The notes under the pieces were generated by a model. It searched no databases. It was not told where the DNA came from and saw only the letters and a program-made list of their open reading frames with translations. A stretch of 64,000 nucleotides of DNA from Auricularia sp. M13 (taxonomy: Eukaryota > Basidiomycota > Agaricomycetes > Auriculariales > Auriculariaceae), in the NCBI GenBank assembly GCA_037042915.1, contig CM073193.1:7440001-7504000 (forward strand), read 5' to 3'. Made by a program: the position numbers and the translations under genes. This document shows, one piece after another, positions 44,808-56,014 of this stretch (within the stretch, counting starts at the first letter, position 1; the number at the start of each line of letters is the position of its first letter).

Positions 44808-45281
44808 GCACCGGTAGGCGGATGTGGACATTTTTCTTCTGGGGCGGGCCGTCAACGCGGTCCCAAGTATTTATCCAGTGACACGACGTTGCATGCCATT
44901 CAGCAATGCCAATGCAGGCTGCTTAACTCGTCGATCAACTGAACATGAATTTTGGGATTCCCGCAACGATATCGTGCTCAAAGACCAACAAGCTCCGCAG
45001 AATTGAGATTATGAGAGGCGAATGAGTAGGTATTTGCATTCAGGTAAGTGAGATGTACAATATCACCAGAAAGACGAGTTCCAAAGACACCACAGCGTAA
45101 TGATACAGGCTTGAGAAGGTAAAGCTACTTACACAGAGAGCAACGACAGCAACGGGACAAACTTGGGACAGCAGAGGCAGCATATCACGTTAGTACGATG
45201 AAGGGTATGGCGCGCAAACTTCTGAGTGCACGGGCAAAATATGGATGAAGTGACGGCCGGTAATATATGTGGAGCATACTC
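44808..45281. other. convergent 3' region, no gene seen
   Basis: Spacer between the ends of the aminopeptidase (+) and MSH6 (-). AT-richer; nothing else was recognised. Confidence 0.5.
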
Positions 45282-48200
45282 CTAGGTAGAGCAAAGTTTT
45301 GCAGCTGTTTGCCGTATGGTATTGAGGACTTCGCGCTGGCGGACGGAGTCATCAGGCAGTGACAGCCCGTTGACAAGTTTCACGAGATAGGCGAAGTCGG
45401 CTTGGACGGGCAGGGGAAGCGCGCTGCGCGATTTGCCCTCGATCTTCTTCTTGAATTTGGTCGCAAAGTCGGTAGAGATGACTTCGGCGCGCTCGACGAC
45501 GTCCGAGGGCACTCCTGCAAGGCTGGCGACGTGAGTGCCAAAGGAGCCTGTAGCGACACCGTCGACGAGCTTGTACAGGAAGACGAGCTGCGTTGGAAGC
45601 GATTGGTACAGGAACAACTATGCAGGAAGAACGCACCTCCCGCCTCTCGTCGTCGACGCGAGTAGCCATGTGCATGTTCCTGACTTGAGGGTGGTATGCA
45701 TAGTCATCGGTAAGGGAGGAGTAATGTGTAGCAAAGCATGACAGCGCCAGAGTATGAGTCGCAATTTCGTGCAAGACGGCCTACGTAGGGTCAGTGTCAG
45801 CAGCGGGGACGGATCATATATGTACGTACGCCAGCAATGGCCATGCCATCGTACGTAGACGTCCCGCGGCCGAGTTCTGCACGACTATGAGCATTCGAAC
45901 TTGGCGGAGAGAGCAAATTTACCATCGAGGATAACCAAGGATTTGGGAGTCGCCTCTTTCAAGATTTTGCAGCTATAAGAGATGTTAGTAGCAGATAGAC
46001 ACCTATGCAACAGAGCATAACATACCACTCGTCCAACTCGACCTTGAACGTACTTGCATTGGAGAACATGTTGTCGTAGGCCCCCATTCTCGTCATGATA
46101 GCATCAACTGGGGAAATGCTACTCAAGATGTATGAGTAATTTCAATATTGAATATAATTCCAACAGATGGCGCACCGTGCATAATCTGCAGGCAGCAGCA
46201 TCCCGAGCTGGGCCATGATCTATGCTATCGTTAACCATGACCACACATCGACAATTTCCGTAGCGCACCACGCCAGCAGCAGTCATACGCATGAGCGTCG
46301 ATTTGCCACCCATGTTAGGGCCTGTAGTAGGAAAACGAGGTTAGCACCGGCTTCTAGGAATGGCTACAGGGAACGTGCCTGTGAGTAACATAACTCGAGG
46401 CTTCGACCCGCCAAGAGCAACATCGTTCGGAATGAACTCGTCCCGTTTCAGACAGAGGGCTGGATGCTTCAGGTTCTTGAACTCGACACTAGCGATGTCG
46501 CTCTCGAATATTTCCGGGCGACAGGTTGCGCCAATTGCTTCGCTCGCCTTGGCCAGCGAGAATAAACAATCAAGCTCAGCGAGCATGCGCACGGCCCGTA
46601 GCCAAGTGCCCCGATCCTTGTCGAATGCAGCAAAGACGCGCGACTTGAATGAATTGATCGCCGAGGTGCGATTCTCGCGCGCTTCCTTGAGCTTGCGGAT
46701 GAGCGAAGCAAGTTCAGGTACTTCGTAGCGTTTCATCGCCTACAGGATATCATGGTCAGTGACAAAGAATACACAATCCGATGCCAACAGACCTTGGTAC
46801 TGTTAGTCTGTGTCCAGTCGGATGGCACTTTTTTCGTCTTTCCAGCAGGCACTTGTACAATGTAAATTTCCTGTGAACGTCAGCTTAAGAATATCGAGGA
46901 CATCGAAGCAGATTTACCTTCTGTCCTTGCGCGCTATGCCAGTAGGTCAAGGGCGTCCTGTGCTCATGGTCAACCCTCTGTTCCCAGCTTGAGGAAATGT
47001 ACCCACCCGACAACTTCCGCAAGTTTTTCTAATTTCCTTTCCAGTTTGCCCTCGATATCGTCAATCTCTTGGATGACTGCATCATAGGTCTCATCTTGGC
47101 CCGCAGCGGGTAGCAAAGAATCTGGGAGCTCGTAAGCATGTATATTGGTCGGTAAAGACTCAGCCGCTTACCCTCGTCCAGCGCGTACATCTCCTCGATA
47201 GCCGTAACATGCGGCGTCAGGTCGGGGACACTATTGAACAAGCGCAGCAAACTCGGAGCCTTCAGCTTTGCGCTATTTTGTAGCTCGGCCAATTTGTCAT
47301 TGAGTCCCTTGAACGTCTGAAAAGCATCGCAAGAGAATCAGCTCTGAGCGCTCGAGCAGGAAACGATGAACCCACCTCGACCACCTTCAAAAAGTCCTTG
47401 ACCTTACACTTGCCGGCATGAATCCGCGTCAACAATCGCTCGAGGTCCGGTACGCCTTTCGCAAGTTTTGCGAATTGCTCGGCGGAAGAGGGATGGTCCA
47501 TCAAGTCTTCCACAGCGTCAAGACGGTCATTGATCGCCGCCACCTCCCGCAACGGCGCGCAGAGCCACATCCTGAAGAGGCGTTTGCCTTCAGCCGATAT
47601 TCAGCAATTTGAATCACGGCAGGAAGGACTGGTTGGGCTTACCGAAGGGTGTGATGCAGCGACCGAGCAGGTCCAAAAGCGAGCCTTCAGCCGTGCCGTC
47701 GCTGTTAGCCAACACCTCCTACAAAATGACGATGTGAATGGAGAAAGATAAGGACGCGAGAGCACGTACGAGATGAGCAAGTGTCTGCCCGTCCAAAATG
47801 AGCCCCACTCCCTTTCGCATGGGATCGAGCGCGTTGAAGTTGCGCATGCTGAGGATGTTCTTGTCCAAGTTGAGCTGGCGAAGGTATGCGATTGTTGCGC
47901 CGAGGGCCTCGATTGGCGCCCGTTCATGAAGCATCGCTCTGATCGCCTGGACAATATTTAGTACTGCGCGGGCACGGAGTGCTGAATATGCGTACCTGCG
48001 GAACTTCAGCATACTCATCCTCCTCCATGGCATCCTCCGGCTGCGGGTAGAGCTCTTTCAGAGCTTTCAGAGTCTGCTCGTGGGATAGAACGTCGGTCGG
48101 GCGCTGCCAAGTCCAAAGGCAGTTCCCAGGCAGGACGGTCTTTAACAGACGCATCGTTTCACTGCTCAAATTTCCCTACAACTACTTTCAGCTGTGCCTT

Positions 48201-49840
48201 CCAAACCTGCAACAAGGAAGCAGACCTTGATTCCGAGCATCTCTTTAACTCTGGTCCTCCTGAGCACAGTTTCTAACTTCGTGCGGCACGCATCGTCCTC
48301 AAACGACGCCATGTTGAACTCGCTCGTACTGCAGTCCAAGACGCACACGCCGAATCTGCCGTCGCCGGATTCGACGACAGAGACGCAATGTCCGGCCTCT
48401 TCATCCAGCGGGTCGACCAGCGTGCCCAATGTAAAGACCTGGTTCAAGACGCGGCGAACGATCTTGTCCTCCTTGCTCTTCGTGCCAGCCGTTTTTGCAA
48501 GACGCATTTCCGCGCCAAGCGCGGTCTCGTCTTGCATGACTTTGCCAACCTTGTACCCGCGCATCAGAAATTTACTGTCAAAATACAGCGTCAGGATTCG
48601 CAGGCTAACATGCAAGCATATAAACGCACACTGCCCAGAAGTCGAAGCTCTGCTCAGGCACGCCGACCATGCACATCTTGACCCTCTCGGTAAGCTTGAG
48701 ATCGAACTCCTGGTGCCCGATGCGGGCGTCGTTCTCGTAGAGCTCGAAGAACTTGCCCTTCTGGAAGAAGAGGACGGTGTCGTACTGGTTCTGCTTGATT
48801 TCCCAGAATTGGCGCTCGAACGGCGTAAAGCTCTTCCACGCGCTCTTAGGAATGTAGATGGTGCGCGGGTCGTAGTCAGGATCGGTCGGCGCGTTGCCGT
48901 CCTTGTCGCGCACGTCCTTGAGGAAGGAAAAGCACTCGTCCTGCTCTTTCTTGCCGTCTTTCTTGGTCTGGACGCGACGCTCGGCGGCCGTCATGAAAAG
49001 GTCACCGCCCTCGCCTCCTGCGGATGGCGCTGAGGCTGCAGCTTTCTTGGGCGCAGCCTTGGCCTTGGTCTTGGGTTTGGCCACAGGCTCGTCGACCTCG
49101 GACATCTCAACATCCTGGTCCAAGTCCGACGGGACGCCAATATCGACGTCCTGGTCGGAGTCGTCACCGCTCGGAGCGATAAAGTCGTCGTCCTCGCCTC
49201 CATTGCGTTTCTTCTTCGGCGCAGCTTTCTTTTTGATGAGTTTCTTCTTGGTCTGAGGCTCGTCGTCTTCATCCTCGTCTAAGTAGAGCATGGAGGGACG
49301 TGGGCGCTTGGTACGACCTGGGACACCCGTCAATATGTCAACTTACAGATGATAACTGGGACTCACGATTGGAGCCGAGTTTTGCGGTCGGCGAGGAAGG
49401 CCTGTCACCTGCCTCGCTCGACGACCTGCCAGAGTCTTCTTCGAGTTCTGAGTCGACGTCAGCCTTGCGCTTTAGCCGGCCCTGGACAGATATTGAGCGC
49501 GATATCAGGATGGGGACGCGACGGAGCGCACCAGACGCGGCTTTTCGACCTCGACAGACTCGGTGTCGGAGAGCATGTCGACGTCAATGGGGTCGCTGCT
49601 GGGCGGCGTATCCTTGCCACTGTCTCGTGACGCGTGCGACGACTTGGACGCGGCAGACGAGGACGTCATTGGCCTGCGAGGCCCGGCTGGCGTCTCGGGC
49701 TCCTTAGAGACCACCGGGCTCGACGACGCCGCGACACTGGAGCCCTTGGACGGCGTCGCGGCGGCCTTGCCCAAGAAGCCAAATAGGGTCTTTTGCTTGA
49801 GCACAGGCGCGTTCTTCGAGTCCTGGGCTTTGGGCGGCAT
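45282..49840 (-). CDS. MSH6: DNA mismatch repair protein Msh6
   Basis: Msh6 pairs with Msh2 (MutSalpha) to recognise base mismatches in the nucleus. The ATG at 49838-49840 starts [15 protein letters not shown], followed by a PCNA-binding PIP box (QKTLFGFL). A long acidic and basic linker has patches such as [15 protein letters not shown]. The mismatch-binding domain shows [18 protein letters not shown], with the Phe-x-Glu wedge as FFE, and [13 protein letters not shown]. The connector, lever and clamp follow over many exons. The ATPase Walker A is [17 protein letters not shown] near 46270-46320. The C-terminal helix-turn-helix region ([29 protein letters not shown]) ends TAAKLCST at 45282. 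The PIP box plus FFE wedge identify Msh6 rather than Msh2 or Msh3. About fifteen or more short introns. Confidence 0.95.
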
Positions 49841-49916
49841 GATGAAGCGAAAGAGCGGAGTAACACGTCGCGTCGCCAAACTCCGACACTTGGCTTCTGC
49901 CATCACCGCCCAAGTC

Positions 49917-50342
49917 ATGGCGGCAACTGAGCAGTACTATGACACCAACGCAAAGCGTCTCAGCTTCCTCGGACACCTCTCAATTGGAGTCCTTGACATC
50001 AAACGGTCTGAGAAATTCTACACCGCGGTTTTCAAGCCATTCGCCGTGCATTTGGTCTTCAAAGGAGCCAAGACTCTCGGCTACGGCTGGGGAGAGCGCG
50101 AGCCGCTCAACATTTTCGAGCGTGCAGATGCGAGCCCGCCTGGAGAAGGATGCCATATTGCATTCAACGCGCCCAATCGCGAAGCTGTTGATGCTTTCTA
50201 TGCCGCTGCTCTCGCAAATGGCGGGCAGGACGACGGGCAGCCTGGCCTCCGCCCGGAGTATCACGCAAACTACTATGCGTGCTTTGTGAAGGATCCGGAT
50301 GGCTACAGGCTCGAGGCCGTGTTTCAACAACCACTGGACTGA
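49917..50342 (+). CDS. VOC-superfamily (glyoxalase/dioxygenase-like) protein
   Basis: A small metal-dependent-fold protein of the vicinal oxygen chelate family. The VOC core starts LSFLGHLSIGVLDIKRSEKF and continues YGWGEREPLNIFERADASPP, GCHIAFNAPNREAVDAFYAA, PEYHANYYACFVKDPDGYRL and EAVFQQPLD, with a TGA at 50340-50342. The possible metal ligands are His (GHLSIG), His (CHIAF) and Glu (RLEAVF). The Met at 49917 is chosen as the start, for a 141-residue protein. The same frame is open back to ATGs at 49839 and 49842. That would add 26 residues rich in Lys and Arg with no acidic residue ([20 protein letters not shown]), which looks like a mitochondrial presequence. No intron. Substrate unknown. 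Confidence 0.85.
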   Translation: MAATEQYYDTNAKRLSFLGHLSIGVLDIKRSEKFYTAVFKPFAVHLVFKGAKTLGYGWGEREPLNIFERADASPPGEGCHIAFNAPNREAVDAFYAAALANGGQDDGQPGLRPEYHANYYACFVKDPDGYRLEAVFQQPLD

Positions 50343-50754
50343 ATACAGCTTCGGGTTGCCACAACGGGCAGCACTTTTCTTCAAATTGGGCTAATGGGGG
50401 GTCTGTCTTTCCACTGGAATTACCGCGCGAGGTGTCAGGATGTACAGTAGAGAGCGCAGGAAAGGGTTGTATGATGCCCGGACATGTAGAAATGAAATTA
50501 GGAGAAGTAGCAGGGCCCGGAGGACATAAACTGTAACACTGTCTGAGTGTGTTGGTCGCATAAATGAGATCCAAAACTCTGATAATTGTGCAGTAACAGC
50601 GGCGGTCCCAAGCAACTTTTCGCGCGATTAGTGCGAGGGAATTACTGTGGGAATGGCCCTGCGCAGTGCCGTTGTTGCAACCGCGGCGATGACTATGGTG
50701 CGGCGCGCTATTTGACCAGCAGCGTCCATCACGTGCAGGCGCGCGATCGCTATC
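50343..50754. other. intergenic, probable promoter of the DExH helicase
   Basis: Between the VOC gene and the helicase, both on the plus strand. A CACGTG E-box lies at 50730-50735, 20 bp before the start codon. No gene was seen. Confidence 0.5.
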
Positions 50755-53700
50755 ATGCCCCCGAAAAAAGGTATAGTCAAGTCTGGCAACGCAGGCAACG
50801 CGTCGTCTGCAAGCGCGCCGCCAAAGCCGAAGACAACACACAAGAAGGGCAAAGGGCCACCAGAAACCGTAGAGCCGCCGCCTAATACGAAGCCAGCACC
50901 AGCACAGGCCCAGGTCCCAGCACCATCACTATTTCCTGCGTTTTCCAAGACGCCGCTGAGCCTGTTGAATGAACGGTGCGTGCCCTGAACCGTGGTGTTG
51001 ACGCGTGCTTACGAGGAGAAGCTGTCAGAAGAATGTGCGAACCGCGTTCAATGTCAGTCACTGAAGGTTCACCCACTCACGCTTGCGGCCCACTCAGGAC
51101 TGGAACAAACCCATCGTAGACACCGTGCGTATTTGCCTGCTATATTCCCATGCATTGAAGGTTGACGGATGCATGGCCTGCTCAGAGACAAGGCAAAGAT
51201 GGATATTCATTCGTTGTCACGTTGTCGCGCCGAAACAACAAGACCAGCCTGAACGAGTCCGTCCGTTTCGAACCCCACCCTCCGTATTACATGCCTTCAC
51301 CAGTGGAGGCTCGCCATTGGGGTGCAACGTACGCGCTGTATAGAGTAAGCGATGCCACTGCTCTCTGCACACCGATCCAGCGCTCACTCGTCCACCCAGG
51401 TGGCCAACCACCTACAGTTAGATCGTGTACTGCCCCCAGGTCCACGCGAGTACTGGAAGCAGCTTGCGGCGGAGCACAGGATTGCGCCGCAGCATCTCGC
51501 ATGGATGTACGACCCGGACCCATGGGCAGCCAAACGTTCCGTCGAAGAACGCCAAACGAAGGCTGCAACGCGCAAGGAGGAGACCAAGGCTGCGCCCGTG
51601 GTATCCCCCGAGGAGCGCAAGGCGGCGCGCGAGTTTGAAAATGCAGTCGAAGTACGCATGGCGCCTGCCATGCGCGACATCGTGGAGAAATGCATTAAGG
51701 AGGTAAGCAAGGACGCAATTCGAGAGGCAGCGCTCATGCGGATACATAGGCCTCCGCTGCTCACCCCGAAGTGCACTCGAGTACGACGGAGGCCAGGGAT
51801 TTTACTTCAGATACGAAGCTTGCAGGAAACTTGCAGAAGCTGGGCTTCAAGGAGCATCATATTCGCCGCACGCTGGAAGTTCTTTCGAGCTCTTCACCTA
51901 TTGCCGACTCGCTGCTCCGCGCAGGTTCTCCTTTGGATGCCGCGATACAACACCTTGTTCTCTCATGCCCAGAGTGCGATTTGCCGCAACGCTTTCTGCC
52001 AGCCAAGAATTCGTCCGCACCATTCGTCGCATCTGCTCATTCAGGTCAGGAGAATTTACGAATACGGTGGATGGAAGAGCGTGCGACCAAGGAGGCTGGC
52101 TTCCCCGCTGTGATCGTCAAATCGTGCAGTACCGACCCGCGCGTATCTGGCAACTTCGCGCAGCTCCTGTCGAAGCTCAATTCTGTTCTTCTCGGCCGTG
52201 GCGAGCAGTGGGAGCCTTGCCTGGTGGAGCCAAGTAAAGAGAGGGAGGCTCTCAGGAACGACGAGATCGACGCCGTGAGGGCGGTTTATCCAGACACGCA
52301 CTTCGACGCGAATACTGGCGAACTACGAGTGCCCCTCCTTGATATTGACCTGGCGCTCCACATTGTCTTAGATCCTTCACACCCTTACCCCGAGACGGAC
52401 GCATTGCCAGCTATGTACCTCACATCGACCGACCAACCGCCATACGTTCGATTACATATTCTTGCGCAAACGCTGCAAACCGATCTGGGCGAATCTGGCG
52501 AGGGACGAATCTTTGGCGCGATAGAGGCCGCTATGTCTGCCTACGAGATTGTTCAAAGTCAGGGACCACCGGAGATGAGCGAAGTCATGAAGCATCTCCT
52601 TTCTTCTCCCAGCGCTGTAAAGGCGAAGAAGTCGAATCAGCCGGACGGAGTGCGCCGCGCTGGAACAGCGGGCCAGACGACACGTCATAGTGCCCTCAAG
52701 GACGACCGCTCGCACGAGCAGGTGCGCAAGGACTGGGAGGCAGTTCTCAAGTCCGAAAAGTACACCAAACTTCTGGAGACGAGGAAATTGCTGCCAGCAT
52801 ACGCGATGAAGGACGACGTTGTAGCCGCTGTGGAAAGAAATCGTGTACTAGTCGTCGTAGGCAATACTGGTGCGCTTATCCTTATCCTATTTTGTTATAC
52901 TCACATACTGCCCAATAAAGGTTGTGGAAAGACAACGCAATGTGCGTGGAAGTTGAGACGTCTGCTTGTGGTACGAAGTCTGATTTTTTTCGCAGTGCCG
53001 CAGTTCATATTGGACAGCATCATAGCTTCAGAGCGCGGCGCAACTGCACAGATTTTAATCACTCAGCCTCGTCGGGTAGCCGCCATGTCAGTCGCCTCCC
53101 GGGTCTCGGCGGAGAGGGCAGAGGATGGCAGTGTCGGGTACGCCGTCCGCGGTGAGAGTAAAGTTTCAAAACGAACAAAACTTCTGTTTTGTACCACCGG
53201 TGTCGCCCTTCGGCGTCTTGGTCCAGGTGGCGATGGGTTGGACAATGTCACGCATATTATTGTTGATGAAGTGAGCATTTTATTGCATGGGCTGAGGGCA
53301 AATAACGTGACTTCTGGTCCCAGGTGCACGAGCGTTCCGTGGATGGAGACTTCCTCCTTCTTGAGCTGAAGGACCTCCTCAAGCGAAACAATAAGATCAA
53401 GGTTATCCTCATGTCTGCCACTATCAACCAGCAAACGTTTGCGGATTATTTCAATGGGGCACCAGTGATCGAGATACCTGGGAGGACCTTCCCGATAGAG
53501 GATATGTGAGTTATCCCGCCATCTGTGGCCGACCTGGTCCTGATCTCGCTCCCAGATACATCGAGGATGTAATTGCCGATGTGGCGTATAGACCAAGCAT
53601 GATACGAGGTACCAGAGAGTTTGAGGATCTCAAAGCGGCCGTCCAGCGGGACAATGCTCGCCTTAGCGAAGATAGCGTTCGCACGTTGGCGGCTATCTCA

Positions 53701-55775
53701 GCTTCAACGTCAGTCGACCCCGAGGTGAGGCGGCATTCTTCCTATCTTAAGGCTCGGTGCTGATAGATGCTTCTTAGTTGGTCGCCGCGGTGCTGGAATA
53801 TGTGCTGAAGAAGACTCCACAGGGAGCTATTCTCATCTTCATGTCCGGCGTGCAAGAAATCCGACAATGTATAGAGGCGATCAAACAATCCAAGTGTGGC
53901 AGCCGAGTAGATGTTCTACCTCTGCACGCGAATTTAACACCGGACGAACAACGGCTCTGCTTCGGACGCACGGCGCGGCAGAAGGTCGTTGTATCAACCA
54001 ACGTTGCTGAGGTCTGTGCATTGCCGAGTTCAACACACTGATACTGATTGTAGTTTCAAGACGTCCGTTACAATCGACGACGTTGTCTGTGTTATCGATA
54101 GCGGCATAGCAAAAGAGATGCGATATGACGCCGACGCAGGCTTATCGAGGCTTGTGGAGACTCGCATTAGCCAGAGCAGTGGCTCGCAAAGACGTGGTCG
54201 TGCTGGTAGAACCAAGCCAGGAACATGCTTCAAGCTGTACACGCGCCGAACGGAGCAAAATATGCGCAGATTCGTGCAGCCTGAGATCCTGCGCGTTCCG
54301 CTTGAATCTCTGTGCCTATCGGTCAAGGCCGTGCGAGAAGACGAAGAAGTCAAGGTTCGTGCGATCTACCCTCGATGTTGTTGACTGATCGTGGGCAGGA
54401 TTTCCTTGGGCGTGCCATTGACCCGCCGTCGGTGTCTGCCATAGACAGAGCATGGGTCAACCTGAAGGCACTAGGTGCCATTGGAGAGGACGACGAGTTA
54501 ACTGCATTGGGAAAACATATGGTCAGTGCCTTCCGGAGATGAAAATATGTCCTTCTCACAGTGCCCAAGGCGACAATGCCACTCGATCTTCAACTGGCCA
54601 AGGTATATCTGCTCTCGTACCATTGTCGCAGACCGCTTATTCGATCAACAAGATACTCATCTTGGGTGCTATCTTCTCTTGCATAGAGCCAGTCCTGACC
54701 ATCGCAGCTTGTCTATCAAGCAAACCCCTCTTTCTCAATCCTCTTGACAAGCGGAAAGAGGCCAACAGGTCTGCCCAGTTTCTGCTGCAAGGTGTACAAC
54801 ATCTAAGGTCTCCGCACAGTGCTCGCCTCCGCTTCTTGACAGGAAATAGCGACCTTCTCACCTACGTTGCGGCATATGACGCAGCCGTCGCGGAGATGGC
54901 AAATGGGCGTTATGCACGCGAGTTCTTGGAAGATGTAAGCTCGATGGCATTTTCTTCTCGTCGGCGAATGACTCTTCTGCAGAACTTCATCTCGCAAACA
55001 GCCTTCCGAGAGATCAGGTCTCTTCGGGAAGACTTCTGGCAATGCCTCGTTGACATAGGCTTCGCCCCGCGACAAGCCAAACCAAGTGATGCTGTCTTCA
55101 ACACCAATAGCGCTGAGGAGAATGTTGTCAAAGCCATTGTTGCCGCCGGACTCTGGCCGCGCATTGCCAAGGTCAAGACGCCGCGCACGCAGTTTCAGCA
55201 GACGCAAGGTGGGACTGTGGAGAAAGACAACGAGGCGCACGAACTGCGTTTCTTCGACTTGCGCTCGGACCAGCGTGTATTCGTCCACCCTGGGTCATCG
55301 CTATTCTCGTCAACGTCTTTTAAATCCCAGTTCGTTGCGTACTTTACGAAGACCTTGACATCCAAGCTCTACATTCGTGACGTCAGCGAGGCAAGTTGGA
55401 CCGCATCTATCTCGCACGCGCGCTGACCTGAGTCTCGCAGGTCCCACTTTACAGCATACTTCTCTTTGGAGGGCCTATCACAGTCAATCATGTCGGTGGC
55501 GGCCTAGTTATACGAACCCGCGTTTCAGATGACGACGAGGGCCAAGACATCAAGCTCAAAGCATGGCCGCGGATAGGTATCCTTGTTAACTTCCTGAGGT
55601 TAGCATTCCGTAAACCGCGCTGGCTTCTCGCTGTACTCAATTTGCCGACAGACGACTGCTCGACGCTGAGTTGGCGTCCGCGATAGACGACCCCGCTCTA
55701 CTCGCCCATTTTGCCGAGACGCCAGTGCCGACCACAATGGTGCAGTTATTGGAGAAGGATGGCATGTCAGTGTGA
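50755..55775 (+). CDS. DExH-box RNA helicase with UBA and RWD domains (DHX57/DHX29/YLR419w type)
   Basis: A cytosolic ATP-dependent RNA helicase of the DEAH/RHA group. Start ATG 50755 (MPPKKGIVKSGNAGNASSA), a basic low-complexity head. Then DGYSFVVTLSRRNNKTSLNE, a dsRBD-like block, a UBA-like region (AGNLQKLGFKEHHIRRTLEV) and an RWD domain (RNDEIDAVRAVYPDTHFDAN). Helicase motifs follow: I GNTGCGKTTQ, Ia TQPRRVAAMSVASRV, II DEVH (split by an intron), III LMSATIN, IV ILIFMSGVQEIRQCI, V VVSTNVAETSVTIDDV, VI QRRGRAGRTKPGTCFKLY. The winged-helix and ratchet regions (LEDDELTALGKHM-like, LNPLDKRKEANRSAQFL) and an OB-fold end follow, with the stop at 55773-55775. Motif II reads DEVH, so DExH rather than DEAH. 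An intron splits the P-loop codons. There are about a dozen introns. Relatives act in translation initiation or are uncharacterised. Confidence 0.93.
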
Positions 55776-56014
55776 AGCTGCAGACGCACAACATCCAAGT
55801 ATCAAGCCGCGACTACCGATCATACTTGAACATATCTTGGAGCTCTCGTCGTTGTGCGAATGAATAAGCCACGTTTTTCTTGACCGCAATCAGCTTGCAG
55901 TGAATACCTGGCAAACAGAGACGCCTGAGCACACAATAGATAATAGAATTCAGACATAGAAAGGCGATTCATGGGAGCGGATGGGGCATATGCAGTTGTC
56001 CGAGGCTGCTCTAT

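Noticed and set aside
49853-49880. Cell-cycle (MCB-like, ACGCGT) element upstream of MSH6
   Set aside because: The sequence reads ACACGTCGCGTCGCC; the exact ACGCGT core is not present.
50730-50735. CACGTG E-box before the helicase gene
   Set aside because: A lone 6-bp match 20 bp from the start codon, expected by chance in GC-rich DNA. Kept only as a note in the spacer entry.
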